From JACJYC01 sp964558465 (GTDB taxonomy: Bacteria > Bacteroidota > Bacteroidia > Chitinophagales > Saprospiraceae), in contig CAZLEF010000032.1 of NCBI GenBank assembly GCA_964558465.1, forward strand, positions 1-64,000: a stretch of 64,000 nucleotides of DNA, written 5' to 3'. This document shows positions 26,800 through 34,421 of this stretch, one piece after another; within the stretch, counting starts at the first letter, position 1, and every line of letters begins with the position of its first letter. Below the pieces are notes generated by a model. The model made no database searches. It had not been told where the DNA came from and saw only the letters and a list, made by a program, of their open reading frames with translations. A program made the position numbers and the translations under genes.

Positions 26800-28604
26800 T
26801 CGAAGCTTTTGAATTTGTATTGGACAAAAACTACCCCTTCCGCTTTTATTTCCTTGTGACAGGCATCGCATGCCACTGCGGCATGTTTCCCGTTGAGCTT
26901 GAAAGCTGTTGTGTTGTGGTTGAATCGATCGATATTCCAGTTTTCAGACCCGTGGCATCTTGCACATTCCGTAACGCCGTTTTTATCAAATTGCCGGTTG
27001 TGCGCATCGTTGTGGCATGCCGAACAATTCGAGGGCAGATCTCTGAATTTCCGGATTTTCTGTTCCCGGTCCGTAACATGGCAGGCGCCGCATGATTGCC
27101 GGGCATGGGCCCCTGCCAGTTTGAACCGGGTCAGGGTATGGTCGAAATTTTTGTTGTCTTTCCAACTGGTGCTGATATGGCACTTATCACAGGATTGGTT
27201 GGGATAATATTTTACATCGATCTCATTGCTGTGTACGTTGTCGTGACAATCGGCGCATCGTTCTCCGATGCCCCTGAAATTCCATTCCCTGGCATTGTCC
27301 GCTTTATGGCAGGCAAAACAGGGGGTAGCGGCATGGGCGCCGGTTAACGGGAATTTGGACTTGTTGTGGTCTTCAATGGCGTATAAACTGATTTCAAATC
27401 CGTCAACCGTATGGCATTCGGCGCAATCGGGGGCAACAACCCGGTTGACGGTAAATTGGCTTTTGTGGTAATCCACGTGGCAGGATGCGCACCGGGCATG
27501 GGGGAGCGGATCTGTAAAACTTTCCGTATGGCATTTTTTGCAATCCACCGCCTGGTGTTTTCCGGCCAGTTCGAACCCCGTCAGGTTGTGGTTGAAATTT
27601 TTGGGGACGCCTGCTACGCGGAAGGATTGTTCATTGTGGCAATTGGCGCATTGGTTGCCGAATTTGTTGTCGTGCACATCCTGATGACAGGTTGCGCAAC
27701 TTTCCGTTTTTACGCCTTTCCGGTCCTGGAACACCTTGAGCGGTTCTGCGGCCAGATTATGGCAATCCCCGCAACCGACCTGTTTGTGTTTTCCCTTCAA
27801 CGGGAAAAGGGTTTTGCCGTGGTTGAAATGATGCAAGCCGGTTAAAACGTTAAAGGATGCTTCCGTGTGGCATTCCTTGCAATTGGCGCCCAGGTTATTG
27901 TTGTGGGCGTCTTTGTGGCAACTGTTGCAATTGCCGAATTCCAACCCGGTAAAACGTTGAAATTCTTTATCGTTGCGGGTTTCTTTCTCATGACATTCGA
28001 TGCAATCGACGGTCTTGTGTTTTCCGGCAAGGGGATATTTGGATTTGTCGTGGTTGAACCGGACTGCGGGGGCGAACGCGTCGGCATTGTGGCATTTGGC
28101 GCAGTCGTTGGATAAGGTTTTCTGGTGGTAGTCCGCGTGGCAGGAAAGGCAATCCTGTTTCAAACCCAGATAGGTGGTTTTGGGATTTTTTAAACCCTTG
28201 TCCACCACAAAATCGGGTTTGTGGCAGTCCCGGCAATCGATTTTTGTATGGGCGCCCTCCAGTTTGTAACCGGCCAGGTCGTGTTTGAAATTAGGTTCGT
28301 CAAAACGCACCATGTCAAAATTGCGCCCGTGGTGGTCGCTGTGGCAAGTGGCGCAATTTTTGGATCTGACGTCTGTTGATGCGTGATAACCCTCTTTCCG
28401 GTCAACCCGGGTTTTGATCTCCTTGTGACAATCCAGGCATTTATCATTGGAAATCTTCTCTCCCAAGGTATGGCACTTGGTACAGTTAGCCATCCCCTCC
28501 AGATGGGCATGGGACTTTGCCAAGTCGCCGGGAGACAACTGCGCCCCAACTTTTGCAGACAGCAAAGTCAGGATCAGGATGATATGTACGCAATAACCTC
28601 GCAT
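26778..28604 (-). CDS. 23-haem cytochrome c
   Basis: A 608-residue exported protein with 23 CxxCH motifs, from CTKCH to a terminal CADCHK. The signal peptide (MRGYCVHIILILTLLSAKVGAQ) is clear. Sequence periodicity of about 25-30 residues per haem follows the pattern F-x-H, FPL-x-GKH, C-x2-CH. It differs from the two Ala/Thr/Asn-rich paralogues downstream by being rich in Lys, and so may be the periplasmic partner that receives electrons from the inner membrane. The start ATG at 28604 lies directly against an 8-base tandem repeat (28605-28636), so no ordinary ribosome-binding site is present. The frame's earlier TTG is inside that repeat and is not used here. Confidence 0.93.
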   Translation of the reverse strand: MRGYCVHIILILTLLSAKVGAQLSPGDLAKSHAHLEGMANCTKCHTLGEKISNDKCLDCHKEIKTRVDRKEGYHASTDVRSKNCATCHSDHHGRNFDMVRFDEPNFKHDLAGYKLEGAHTKIDCRDCHKPDFVVDKGLKNPKTTYLGLKQDCLSCHADYHQKTLSNDCAKCHNADAFAPAVRFNHDKSKYPLAGKHKTVDCIECHEKETRNDKEFQRFTGLEFGNCNSCHKDAHNNNLGANCKECHTEASFNVLTGLHHFNHGKTLFPLKGKHKQVGCGDCHNLAAEPLKVFQDRKGVKTESCATCHQDVHDNKFGNQCANCHNEQSFRVAGVPKNFNHNLTGFELAGKHQAVDCKKCHTESFTDPLPHARCASCHVDYHKSQFTVNRVVAPDCAECHTVDGFEISLYAIEDHNKSKFPLTGAHAATPCFACHKADNAREWNFRGIGERCADCHDNVHSNEIDVKYYPNQSCDKCHISTSWKDNKNFDHTLTRFKLAGAHARQSCGACHVTDREQKIRKFRDLPSNCSACHNDAHNRQFDKNGVTECARCHGSENWNIDRFNHNTTAFKLNGKHAAVACDACHKEIKAEGVVFVQYKFKSFECADCHK

Positions 28605-28636
28605 CAACAAATCAACAAATCAACAAATCAACAAAT
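28605..28636. repeat. 8-bp tandem repeat between oxidoreductase and 23-haem genes
   Basis: Four copies of the unit read GATTTGTT in the sense of the operon (CAACAAAT on the plus strand). They fill almost the whole gap between the stop codon of the oxidoreductase gene (28640) and the ATG at 28604. The same unit is at 1-52. Change of copy number would change the leader of the 23-haem gene by eight bases per unit. Confidence 0.9.
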
Positions 28637-28639
28637 CCC

Positions 28640-29965
28640 CTACCTATGTTTCCTCACCGTATACCCAAACTTCTTCGAAATTTTCACCCCCGCCTTTTGA
28701 AGGAAATCCGTCGGCAATTCACCCCCGGCAAAAATATAGACCAGATCATTGGGCAACACCACCTGATGGTCGCCTTCCACGGCCAGCACAGCTTCCTCTT
28801 TTTCAATTTTCACGAGGGTGCTTTTATATTTCACCTCGAGAAGGCCTTTATCGACGGCCTCGGTTAATTTTTCGCGGTTTTTGGGCTTCAACCGGCTGAA
28901 AGCGTCGCTCCTGTAAGAGAGTACGACCTGGTTTTGTTCCGTCAGGGAGAGCGCCGCCTCAATGGCAGAATCTCCCCCGCCGACAACAACCACTTTTTTA
29001 TCGCTGATGTTCTCCGGTTCCAATAACCGGTAAGCTACCTTTTCAAGAGTTTCTCCCGGGATGTCCAATTTGCGGGGACTGCCCCTCCGGCCGATTGCAA
29101 GCAATACGTTTTCGGTCAAAAAGGTTTCGCCCTGAAGCGTGATGACCTTGAACCGGTCGCCGTCCATAATAATAGAATCTACCTTCGTTTTCTCCCGGAT
29201 GGTGATCTGGTTTTTGGACAAAGCCGTTTGCCAGAGTTCGAGGAGTTCCGATTTGGTCGTATCAAACAACCTGACCTTTCCGTAAAGCGGCAGGTCCATC
29301 GGGGAAGTCATCACAATCTTGGAACGCGGAAAAGAAAAAACCGTTCCGCCCAGGGTGTCCTGTTCGAGGGTCAAAAAATTCAGGTTGTATTTTTTTGCGG
29401 TCAGGGAGGCTGCGATTCCGGCAGGACCGGCGCCCACAATGATCAGGTCGTAGGCGGCGCCGGGTTTTTTGCTCATTTTTTTGACCAGGTTCTCAACGGC
29501 TGCGGCGCCTTGTTCCACGCTGTTTTTGATGAGCCCCATTCCCCCAAGCTCGCCGGCAATGAAAATGCCCGGCACATTGGTTTCGTAACTCGGGCTGACA
29601 TGCGGCAGTTCGACCCCTCTTTTCTCCGTACCGATCACCAGGGAGATGGCTTCCACCGGGCAACTGTGGAAACAGGCGCCGTGGCCTACGCAGTTGGAGG
29701 CATTGATCAGGGTGGCCTTGCCGTTTACGATGCCCAGAATATCTTTTTCCGGGCAGGCCGCCACGCAGGCGCCGCTTGAGATGCAGGTGCTCAGGTCGAT
29801 CACCGGATGCAGCGATACCGGTTCGAACAGCCCTTCCTGTTTTGCGGTCTCAACCTTGGCTTCTACCTTTTTCGAAGCTTTTTTTAATTTGCGGAGGTAG
29901 AAATAAACAATAGCGGCGCAAAACAGGAAGACAATGACATAAGTGATGGTTTGCTCGATGAACAT
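28640..29965 (-). CDS. Membrane-anchored Fe-S/FAD/NAD(P) oxidoreductase
   Basis: A 441-residue protein. Residues 6-24 are a membrane anchor. Residues 61-71 (CISSGACVAAC) and 92-102 (CVGHGACFHSC) are two ferredoxin-like cluster loops with only three Cys each; the usual second Cys is Ser64 and His95 respectively. A flavoprotein domain follows, with FAD site GAGPAG at 168-173 and NAD(P) site GGGDSA at 319-324, as in thioredoxin-reductase-like enzymes. The redox-active CxxC of thioredoxin reductases is absent. It probably passes electrons between NAD(P)H and the neighbouring b cytochrome (30000-30869), or in reverse. Gene order and spacing (34 bases) place it second in the multihaem operon. Confidence 0.9.
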   Translation of the reverse strand: MFIEQTITYVIVFLFCAAIVYFYLRKLKKASKKVEAKVETAKQEGLFEPVSLHPVIDLSTCISSGACVAACPEKDILGIVNGKATLINASNCVGHGACFHSCPVEAISLVIGTEKRGVELPHVSPSYETNVPGIFIAGELGGMGLIKNSVEQGAAAVENLVKKMSKKPGAAYDLIIVGAGPAGIAASLTAKKYNLNFLTLEQDTLGGTVFSFPRSKIVMTSPMDLPLYGKVRLFDTTKSELLELWQTALSKNQITIREKTKVDSIIMDGDRFKVITLQGETFLTENVLLAIGRRGSPRKLDIPGETLEKVAYRLLEPENISDKKVVVVGGGDSAIEAALSLTEQNQVVLSYRSDAFSRLKPKNREKLTEAVDKGLLEVKYKSTLVKIEKEEAVLAVEGDHQVVLPNDLVYIFAGGELPTDFLQKAGVKISKKFGYTVRKHR

Positions 29966-29999
29966 TTTCCTTCCTGACGGTTAAAACCGGGGCGGGTTG

Positions 30000-30869
30000 T
30001 TAAAAAATCCACTTAAAACCAAAAGCTAACACGACCCCTACATGTATAACCAGAAAAACCAGCATGATGATGGCAAAAGGCAAATGGGCCACATGCCAGT
30101 ATTTGAACAGGTTTTGCATGGTCTGCAAGCGCTCGATCCGGTTATTGAGCGAGCGTTCGTTATGGATCAGTTTTGTCACTTTTTTTACATCCGCGGCAGA
30201 GAGTCTTTTTTCCCTGAGGGTTTTTTTCAACCCTTTTAACATTTTCCGGTCTTCAAAATACTTGTTGATCATCCGCGCCAACCAATTTCCTCCGGGGGTT
30301 TCGGTTTTCACCGTTGCAGCGTCGAGGATGGCGGAATGGGTTTCGTCGTCCAGGGTATAATCGCTTTGCAGGATGGCCTCTACATTGATCTTCATGCCTT
30401 TCACTTCGGCCAGGCTCAATTCCCGCCCCTCGATGGTGCGCGGTATCTGAATGTAAATGAACCGGCCGATAATGCCGCTGACCACCACTGCCACCATGCT
30501 CCAGAAACTGACGGAAACAATGCCGCCGAATTTGAACGCCGTATGGAACAGGATCAGGATTGGCCCAAGTGTGCAGAGGAAAATATGAAATTCCAGCCAG
30601 TATTTCAACCTGCCTGCCCGCGGAAGGAAGCCGTATCTTTTCTTTGCTATATAACCTATAACGCCGATCAGGATCAATAAAGTACCGATGATCCCCAATC
30701 CGTGTCCAAAAATGCCGCTGGGTTTGAAATAGGCGTGATCTGGGTGGTAAAAACGCTCTTCAAGGCTGGTTGTATAATAAGGAATGCCCCTATACGCTAA
30801 AAACAGGGTGGTAAATACAACAATACTTACCAAGGTTGAAATATAAACGCGATGAGTATTCGGGGACAT
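30000..30869 (-). CDS. b-type cytochrome membrane subunit
   Basis: A 289-residue inner-membrane protein with about five helices: near 10-27, 54-74, 92-112, 116-137 and 260-285. Candidate haem ligands are His56 (FGHG), His95 and His109 (EFHIFLCTLGPILILFH) and His259, His262 and His276 (WHVAHLPFAIIMLVFLVIH), enough for two b haems. A charged cytoplasmic segment of about 100 residues separates the last helix. The fold is like cytochrome b561 or ferric-reductase membrane domains. As first gene of the multihaem operon it is the natural link between the Fe-S flavoprotein and periplasmic cytochromes. The ATG at 30869 follows a -7 box by 23 bases. Confidence 0.85.
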   Translation of the reverse strand: MSPNTHRVYISTLVSIVVFTTLFLAYRGIPYYTTSLEERFYHPDHAYFKPSGIFGHGLGIIGTLLILIGVIGYIAKKRYGFLPRAGRLKYWLEFHIFLCTLGPILILFHTAFKFGGIVSVSFWSMVAVVVSGIIGRFIYIQIPRTIEGRELSLAEVKGMKINVEAILQSDYTLDDETHSAILDAATVKTETPGGNWLARMINKYFEDRKMLKGLKKTLREKRLSAADVKKVTKLIHNERSLNNRIERLQTMQNLFKYWHVAHLPFAIIMLVFLVIHVGVVLAFGFKWIF

Positions 30870-30892
30870 TTTTCAAGCGCGTGTTTGAACTT

Positions 30893-30900
30893 CAAAATTA
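30893..30900 (-). promoter_or_regulatory. TAnnTTTG box before the multihaem operon
   Basis: TAATTTTG on the minus strand ends 24 bases before the ATG of the b cytochrome. A good -33 TTTG is not visible (TTAG is the nearest). It is the best candidate promoter for the seven-gene operon 30869 to 20889. Confidence 0.45.
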
Positions 30901-31004
30901 CGCGGTTTCAACCGGAATTCCTAAGCGGTTCGCTAATTTATAATAAGTCTAATTTTGAACACTTTTTCCAGGGAAAGGAGGGTTGGGTGTGTGTATGTTT
31001 TTTT

Positions 31005-31074
31005 AAACACTAAGGACACTAAGAACACTAAGGTAGAAATTTCTCCTTAGTGTCCCTTAGTGACCTCAGTGGTT
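31005..31074. mobile_element. 70-bp MITE-like hairpin element, copy 2
   Basis: Same length and order as the element at 17520-17589: CACTAAG units on the left, central GTAGAAATTT, right end CTCAGTGGTT. Here the right arm also holds CTTAGTGTCC, so the copy can fold into a long hairpin against its CACTAAG units. It lies five bases after the stop of the phosphopantetheinyl transferase gene. Confidence 0.6.
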
Positions 31075-31078
31075 AAAA

Positions 31079-31741
31079 TCAAACATCCGGATGCGCCAGA
31101 TCTACGAGTTCAAGCTTAAAATCCCGGATACCGGAAAGACTGTCCCAGGCCACCGCGCCCGCATAACCGCCGCCCAGTTCCAGGTCGGCGCACGTCCAGA
31201 CATGCTCCTCAACCCGGATACTTTCCTGCAAAACGTCAAGGGTATCAAACGGCAGGCCCATACCCGCGCCGTCGGCCTTGGCAACGGCTTCCTTGCGCGC
31301 CCATAATTGATAGAATGCGATGAGGGGCGCGGGGGCATTTTTGATAAAATCCCATTCCTGCGGTTGAAAGGCGTGCAGATAATGATCCCATTCAACCGGC
31401 GCAATTTGCTGAATATCCACGCCGGTCCGGGTTCCGCGCGCCAGGGCGCAGGCGACCATTTCCCCCGAATGGGACAGACTGACGCCCAGGTCGGGTTGGT
31501 CTCCGAAATAGGGTTGCCCGGATTCTGAAAATGAAAGGTCGGGCAGGACCGCGGGATCAATCCTTTTGAGCGCCAGTCGCAAAATCAGCCGGCTGAACAA
31601 AAAATGCAGCTTCGGGCGCGGTCTGCTGAAAAATCCAAACTTCAACCGTTCATCTTCCGTGAGCAGAAGCGACAGTTGCTGCACCCGGGCCTCGTCGGGA
31701 TCGCCGGGGATCAGACCGTAAAAAACGTGGAGGTTTTCCAT
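31079..31741 (-). CDS. 4'-phosphopantetheinyl transferase (Sfp type)
   Basis: A protein of about 220 residues that transfers phosphopantetheine from CoA to carrier proteins. Family motifs are SLSHSGEMVACAL, the Mg-binding TGVDIQ and WARKEAVAKADGAGM. No polyketide or nonribosomal peptide synthase is in the window, so its target is probably the fatty-acid carrier protein or a distant pathway. An in-frame ATG at 31822 would add 27 residues, but a -7 box ends just four bases before it, so MENLHVFYG at 31741 is the better start. It follows the TolC gene by about 135 bases and appears to have its own promoter. Confidence 0.85.
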   Translation of the reverse strand: MENLHVFYGLIPGDPDEARVQQLSLLLTEDERLKFGFFSRPRPKLHFLFSRLILRLALKRIDPAVLPDLSFSESGQPYFGDQPDLGVSLSHSGEMVACALARGTRTGVDIQQIAPVEWDHYLHAFQPQEWDFIKNAPAPLIAFYQLWARKEAVAKADGAGMGLPFDTLDVLQESIRVEEHVWTCADLELGGGYAGAVAWDSLSGIRDFKLELVDLAHPDV

Positions 31742-31825
31742 ACCAAACAAGGAATTTTCAGGTTCCGATCTGCTTTTTTGGGAAGTCGGCGGAAATTTTG
31801 CCGGATTGAAAGGCCGGGACATGGA

Positions 31826-31833
31826 CAAAGATA
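31826..31833 (-). promoter_or_regulatory. TAnnTTTG box before the phosphopantetheinyl transferase
   Basis: TATCTTTG on the minus strand. Expected transcription start is near 31820, giving a leader of about 80 bases to the ATG at 31741. A -33 element is weak. Confidence 0.4.
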
Positions 31834-31876
31834 GGCAAAAGTAATTATCAGGCTGAAAGTTTGTTTATGCAATTCC

Positions 31877-33199
31877 TCAGTTCCAGGGACGGCTTGCGGC
31901 AGCCTTTCTGAACCGCGCCGCCGCGACCAGATAATCATACAAACTTTGCAGGTAGAGCGCTTCCGATTCCTGGAGGGTCGTTTCCGTGTTTTTTAGTTCC
32001 GAGAGCAACAGTACACCCTGCCGGTAGCGAAACTGGTCGGTTTGGTGCAGTTGCCGGGCAAAATCCAGGTTTTTTCGGGTTTCTTCGATATTCTGTTCCG
32101 CGAGTTGGAGCGTCGTCCGGGCGTTGGCCAGTTCGTTCTCAAAATCGGCTTTCAGCCGGCTGATCTCCATGCGGCTGATCTCCTGCCGGAGCCGGTAATC
32201 GCCCTGGGCCAGTTTCGCCTGCCGTCCGTCGAACAGGGGCATGCTTGCCTTTACGCCGATATAACTGTACAGGAACCAGGAGTCGGCCGCAAAGGGGTTC
32301 GGCTGGTCGTGCAGTTGCAGGACTGAGAAGTTGGCGTAGGCGCTCACCACGGGCAGGTTGCGCTGCCGCTCCCGTTTTTCGTTCAATTCCTGCAGCCTCA
32401 GGTTGATCTGTTCGGCGAGGATCTCGGGCCGGTCGGCGGGAGATCCGGCGCTGGAGGCCAGATTCGATTGCCGGACGGATTCCATATCTTCGGAAGGTTC
32501 AACCGGGGTGTTGCTGCCGGTGCGGTACCGGAGGTTCTCCAGGCTGAGTTCGTAATCCCGGCGGTTTTTTTCAAGTTGGTAGCGGGCGTTGTCCAGGTCG
32601 AGGACAGCGCGGTCGAGATCGTTTTGCAGGGCGGTTCCATTGTCCAGGCGGGTTTTCAGGATTTCCACCTTCACGGCGCTGCGCTCCACCGACCGGGTGG
32701 CCAGTTCCAACCGTTCTTTGTGAAAAATGGCCGCGAAATAGGATTCCAGGATGCCTTGCCGGACCTCAACCTGGCGGATGGTCAGGCGGATTTGTTCCGC
32801 TTCTACCCCGGCCGCATTCAGGCTGCGCTCCGTATTTTTGGCGGCTTCAAAAATCTTTTGTTCCGCCGTGAGGCCAAAGACATTGGTGAAGGGCACGCCG
32901 ATCGCAAATTCGCGCACGGCATCCGGCGGCACATCGGGCAACCCGAACTCGCCGATGGGCAATACGCTGGTTTGCAATTGGGTGTTCCAGCGCAGGTCGC
33001 CGCTGAGGCCGACCTGGGGCGCCCATTGCGCCCGGAGTTTCTGGTTTTCCCGTTCCGCAAGCTGGACATGCAACGCGGCGGTTTTGAGTTCGAGGCGGTT
33101 TTTCACCCCCATTTCCACTGCTTCGGCCAGGGTGATCTTTTGGGCAAAAAGCAGATTGCCGGCGAAGAAAAAGACAACAAGCAAGATATTCTTTTTCAT
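31877..33199 (-). CDS. TolC-family outer-membrane efflux protein
   Basis: A 440-residue outer-membrane channel subunit. After a signal peptide ending LFAQ the first repeat begins ITLAEAVEMGVKNRLELK, and long alpha-helical coiled segments follow in two halves, each with typical PVVSAYAN-like strand segments (LPVVSAYANFSVLQ). The second half ends with SLYDYLVAAARFRKA. It is the last gene of the MarR-linked efflux operon and starts 15 bases after the permease stop. It should form the trimeric exit duct for the ABC pump encoded upstream. Confidence 0.92.
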   Translation of the reverse strand: MKKNILLVVFFFAGNLLFAQKITLAEAVEMGVKNRLELKTAALHVQLAERENQKLRAQWAPQVGLSGDLRWNTQLQTSVLPIGEFGLPDVPPDAVREFAIGVPFTNVFGLTAEQKIFEAAKNTERSLNAAGVEAEQIRLTIRQVEVRQGILESYFAAIFHKERLELATRSVERSAVKVEILKTRLDNGTALQNDLDRAVLDLDNARYQLEKNRRDYELSLENLRYRTGSNTPVEPSEDMESVRQSNLASSAGSPADRPEILAEQINLRLQELNEKRERQRNLPVVSAYANFSVLQLHDQPNPFAADSWFLYSYIGVKASMPLFDGRQAKLAQGDYRLRQEISRMEISRLKADFENELANARTTLQLAEQNIEETRKNLDFARQLHQTDQFRYRQGVLLLSELKNTETTLQESEALYLQSLYDYLVAAARFRKAAASRPWN

Positions 33200-33214
33200 T
33201 TCATTAAGGATGTT

Positions 33215-34333
33215 TTATTGCCTGAAAACCGCCGCGGGTTCCTGTGAATTGACCCGGCGAATAGCGAAAAGACTGCCCCCGATAGCGATGAACAGCGTGA
33301 TCAGAAACAGGGCCGCCTCCATGACGGGTGTAAAAACAAAAATGGACCCGAGGGAAGCCAGAAGGCTGCGAAAGCCTTCCACCAGTACCCGCCCGACCGT
33401 ATAACCTGCAACGGCAAACATCGTGGCCTGCAGGACGATCAACCGCCGCACATAGCCGTTGGATGCGCCGATGGCCTTGAGCGTGCCGTAGTCCCGGATC
33501 CGGTCGATGGCCGCCGAATACAAGGTCAGGCCGATGATGACAAACCCGGCAAGGATGGCAAACGCGATCAGGAAGCCGAAGGTAGATGCAAAGCCGCCCT
33601 CTGATATGGCAATCCGGAAAGTGCTGTCCGACAGTTCCCTGCCGTCCCAGGCCCTCGCAAAAGGAACAGCCGCGTTGATGGCGCGGATAACCCCATCCTT
33701 ATCGGCCCCGGGTTTCACCTCGACAAAGAAAAAACTGACCTTATCGGGAGAAAAACCCGTGAGAACCCGGGCCCGTTCGATGGTAGTGAAGCCGTAGTCG
33801 ATGCCCAATCCCTGGGTAGCGACGGTTTCGCCGGCCTTAAAAACCTTTTTGCCGTTCAGTTCGAAGTATTCGCCAATTTTCACGCCCTTGAGGTTCTGGG
33901 AGAAAACGTCGAGGAAAATCGCGCCGTCGGGCAACATATCTTCTTTCCGGGTATTTGGCGCCAGGTTCCACAAGCCGGCAAAATTGGGAGATTGCACGCC
34001 GATGATCGAAAGTGCGGAAGCCTCGCCGTTGGGCAGCCTGACCGACCCTGCGCCGACCACCACTTCATGCACCCGCTGCACCCCGTCCAAAGTGGCGATC
34101 TGGCGGCCGATGCGCACATCGAGCGGAACGGTCCGGTTGGCGTCCCGGGTGCTTACATCCACCACCCAGACGTACTGGCTGTTGCTTTCCACCACGTTGA
34201 TGATGGCCGTGGTCAAAAATAAAAACACCCCTGCTTGCTGCCCGACAAGAAATACCGAGAAGAGGATGCCCACCGTGGCCCCGATGGACTTGGGTTTGTC
34301 ATAAAGGATGAAGCGGATAGCAGTTTTGAGCAT
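33215..34333 (-). CDS. FtsX-like ABC transporter permease (DevC type)
   Basis: A 372-residue membrane protein with one N-terminal helix (GATVGILFSVFLVGQQAGVF), a periplasmic domain of about 200 residues and three C-terminal helices (FLIAFAILAGFVIIGLTLYS, LQATMFAVAGYTVG, EAALFLITLFIAIGGSLFAI). The RDYGTLKAIGASNGYV segment is the FtsX/MacB coupling motif that contacts the ATPase. The layout matches DevC-like permeases of glycolipid or lipid efflux pumps. Its partners are the adaptor at 34422 and the ATPase at 35426. The export substrate is unknown. Confidence 0.9.
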   Translation of the reverse strand: MLKTAIRFILYDKPKSIGATVGILFSVFLVGQQAGVFLFLTTAIINVVESNSQYVWVVDVSTRDANRTVPLDVRIGRQIATLDGVQRVHEVVVGAGSVRLPNGEASALSIIGVQSPNFAGLWNLAPNTRKEDMLPDGAIFLDVFSQNLKGVKIGEYFELNGKKVFKAGETVATQGLGIDYGFTTIERARVLTGFSPDKVSFFFVEVKPGADKDGVIRAINAAVPFARAWDGRELSDSTFRIAISEGGFASTFGFLIAFAILAGFVIIGLTLYSAAIDRIRDYGTLKAIGASNGYVRRLIVLQATMFAVAGYTVGRVLVEGFRSLLASLGSIFVFTPVMEAALFLITLFIAIGGSLFAIRRVNSQEPAAVFRQ

Positions 34334-34421
34334 GGCGGTTATTTTGGAATGATGGGTTGTGTATTTTTAGTGATAGACTTGGGGGCCTGGAGATGGGGAG
34401 AAACGCAATGCCTTCTCCCGC

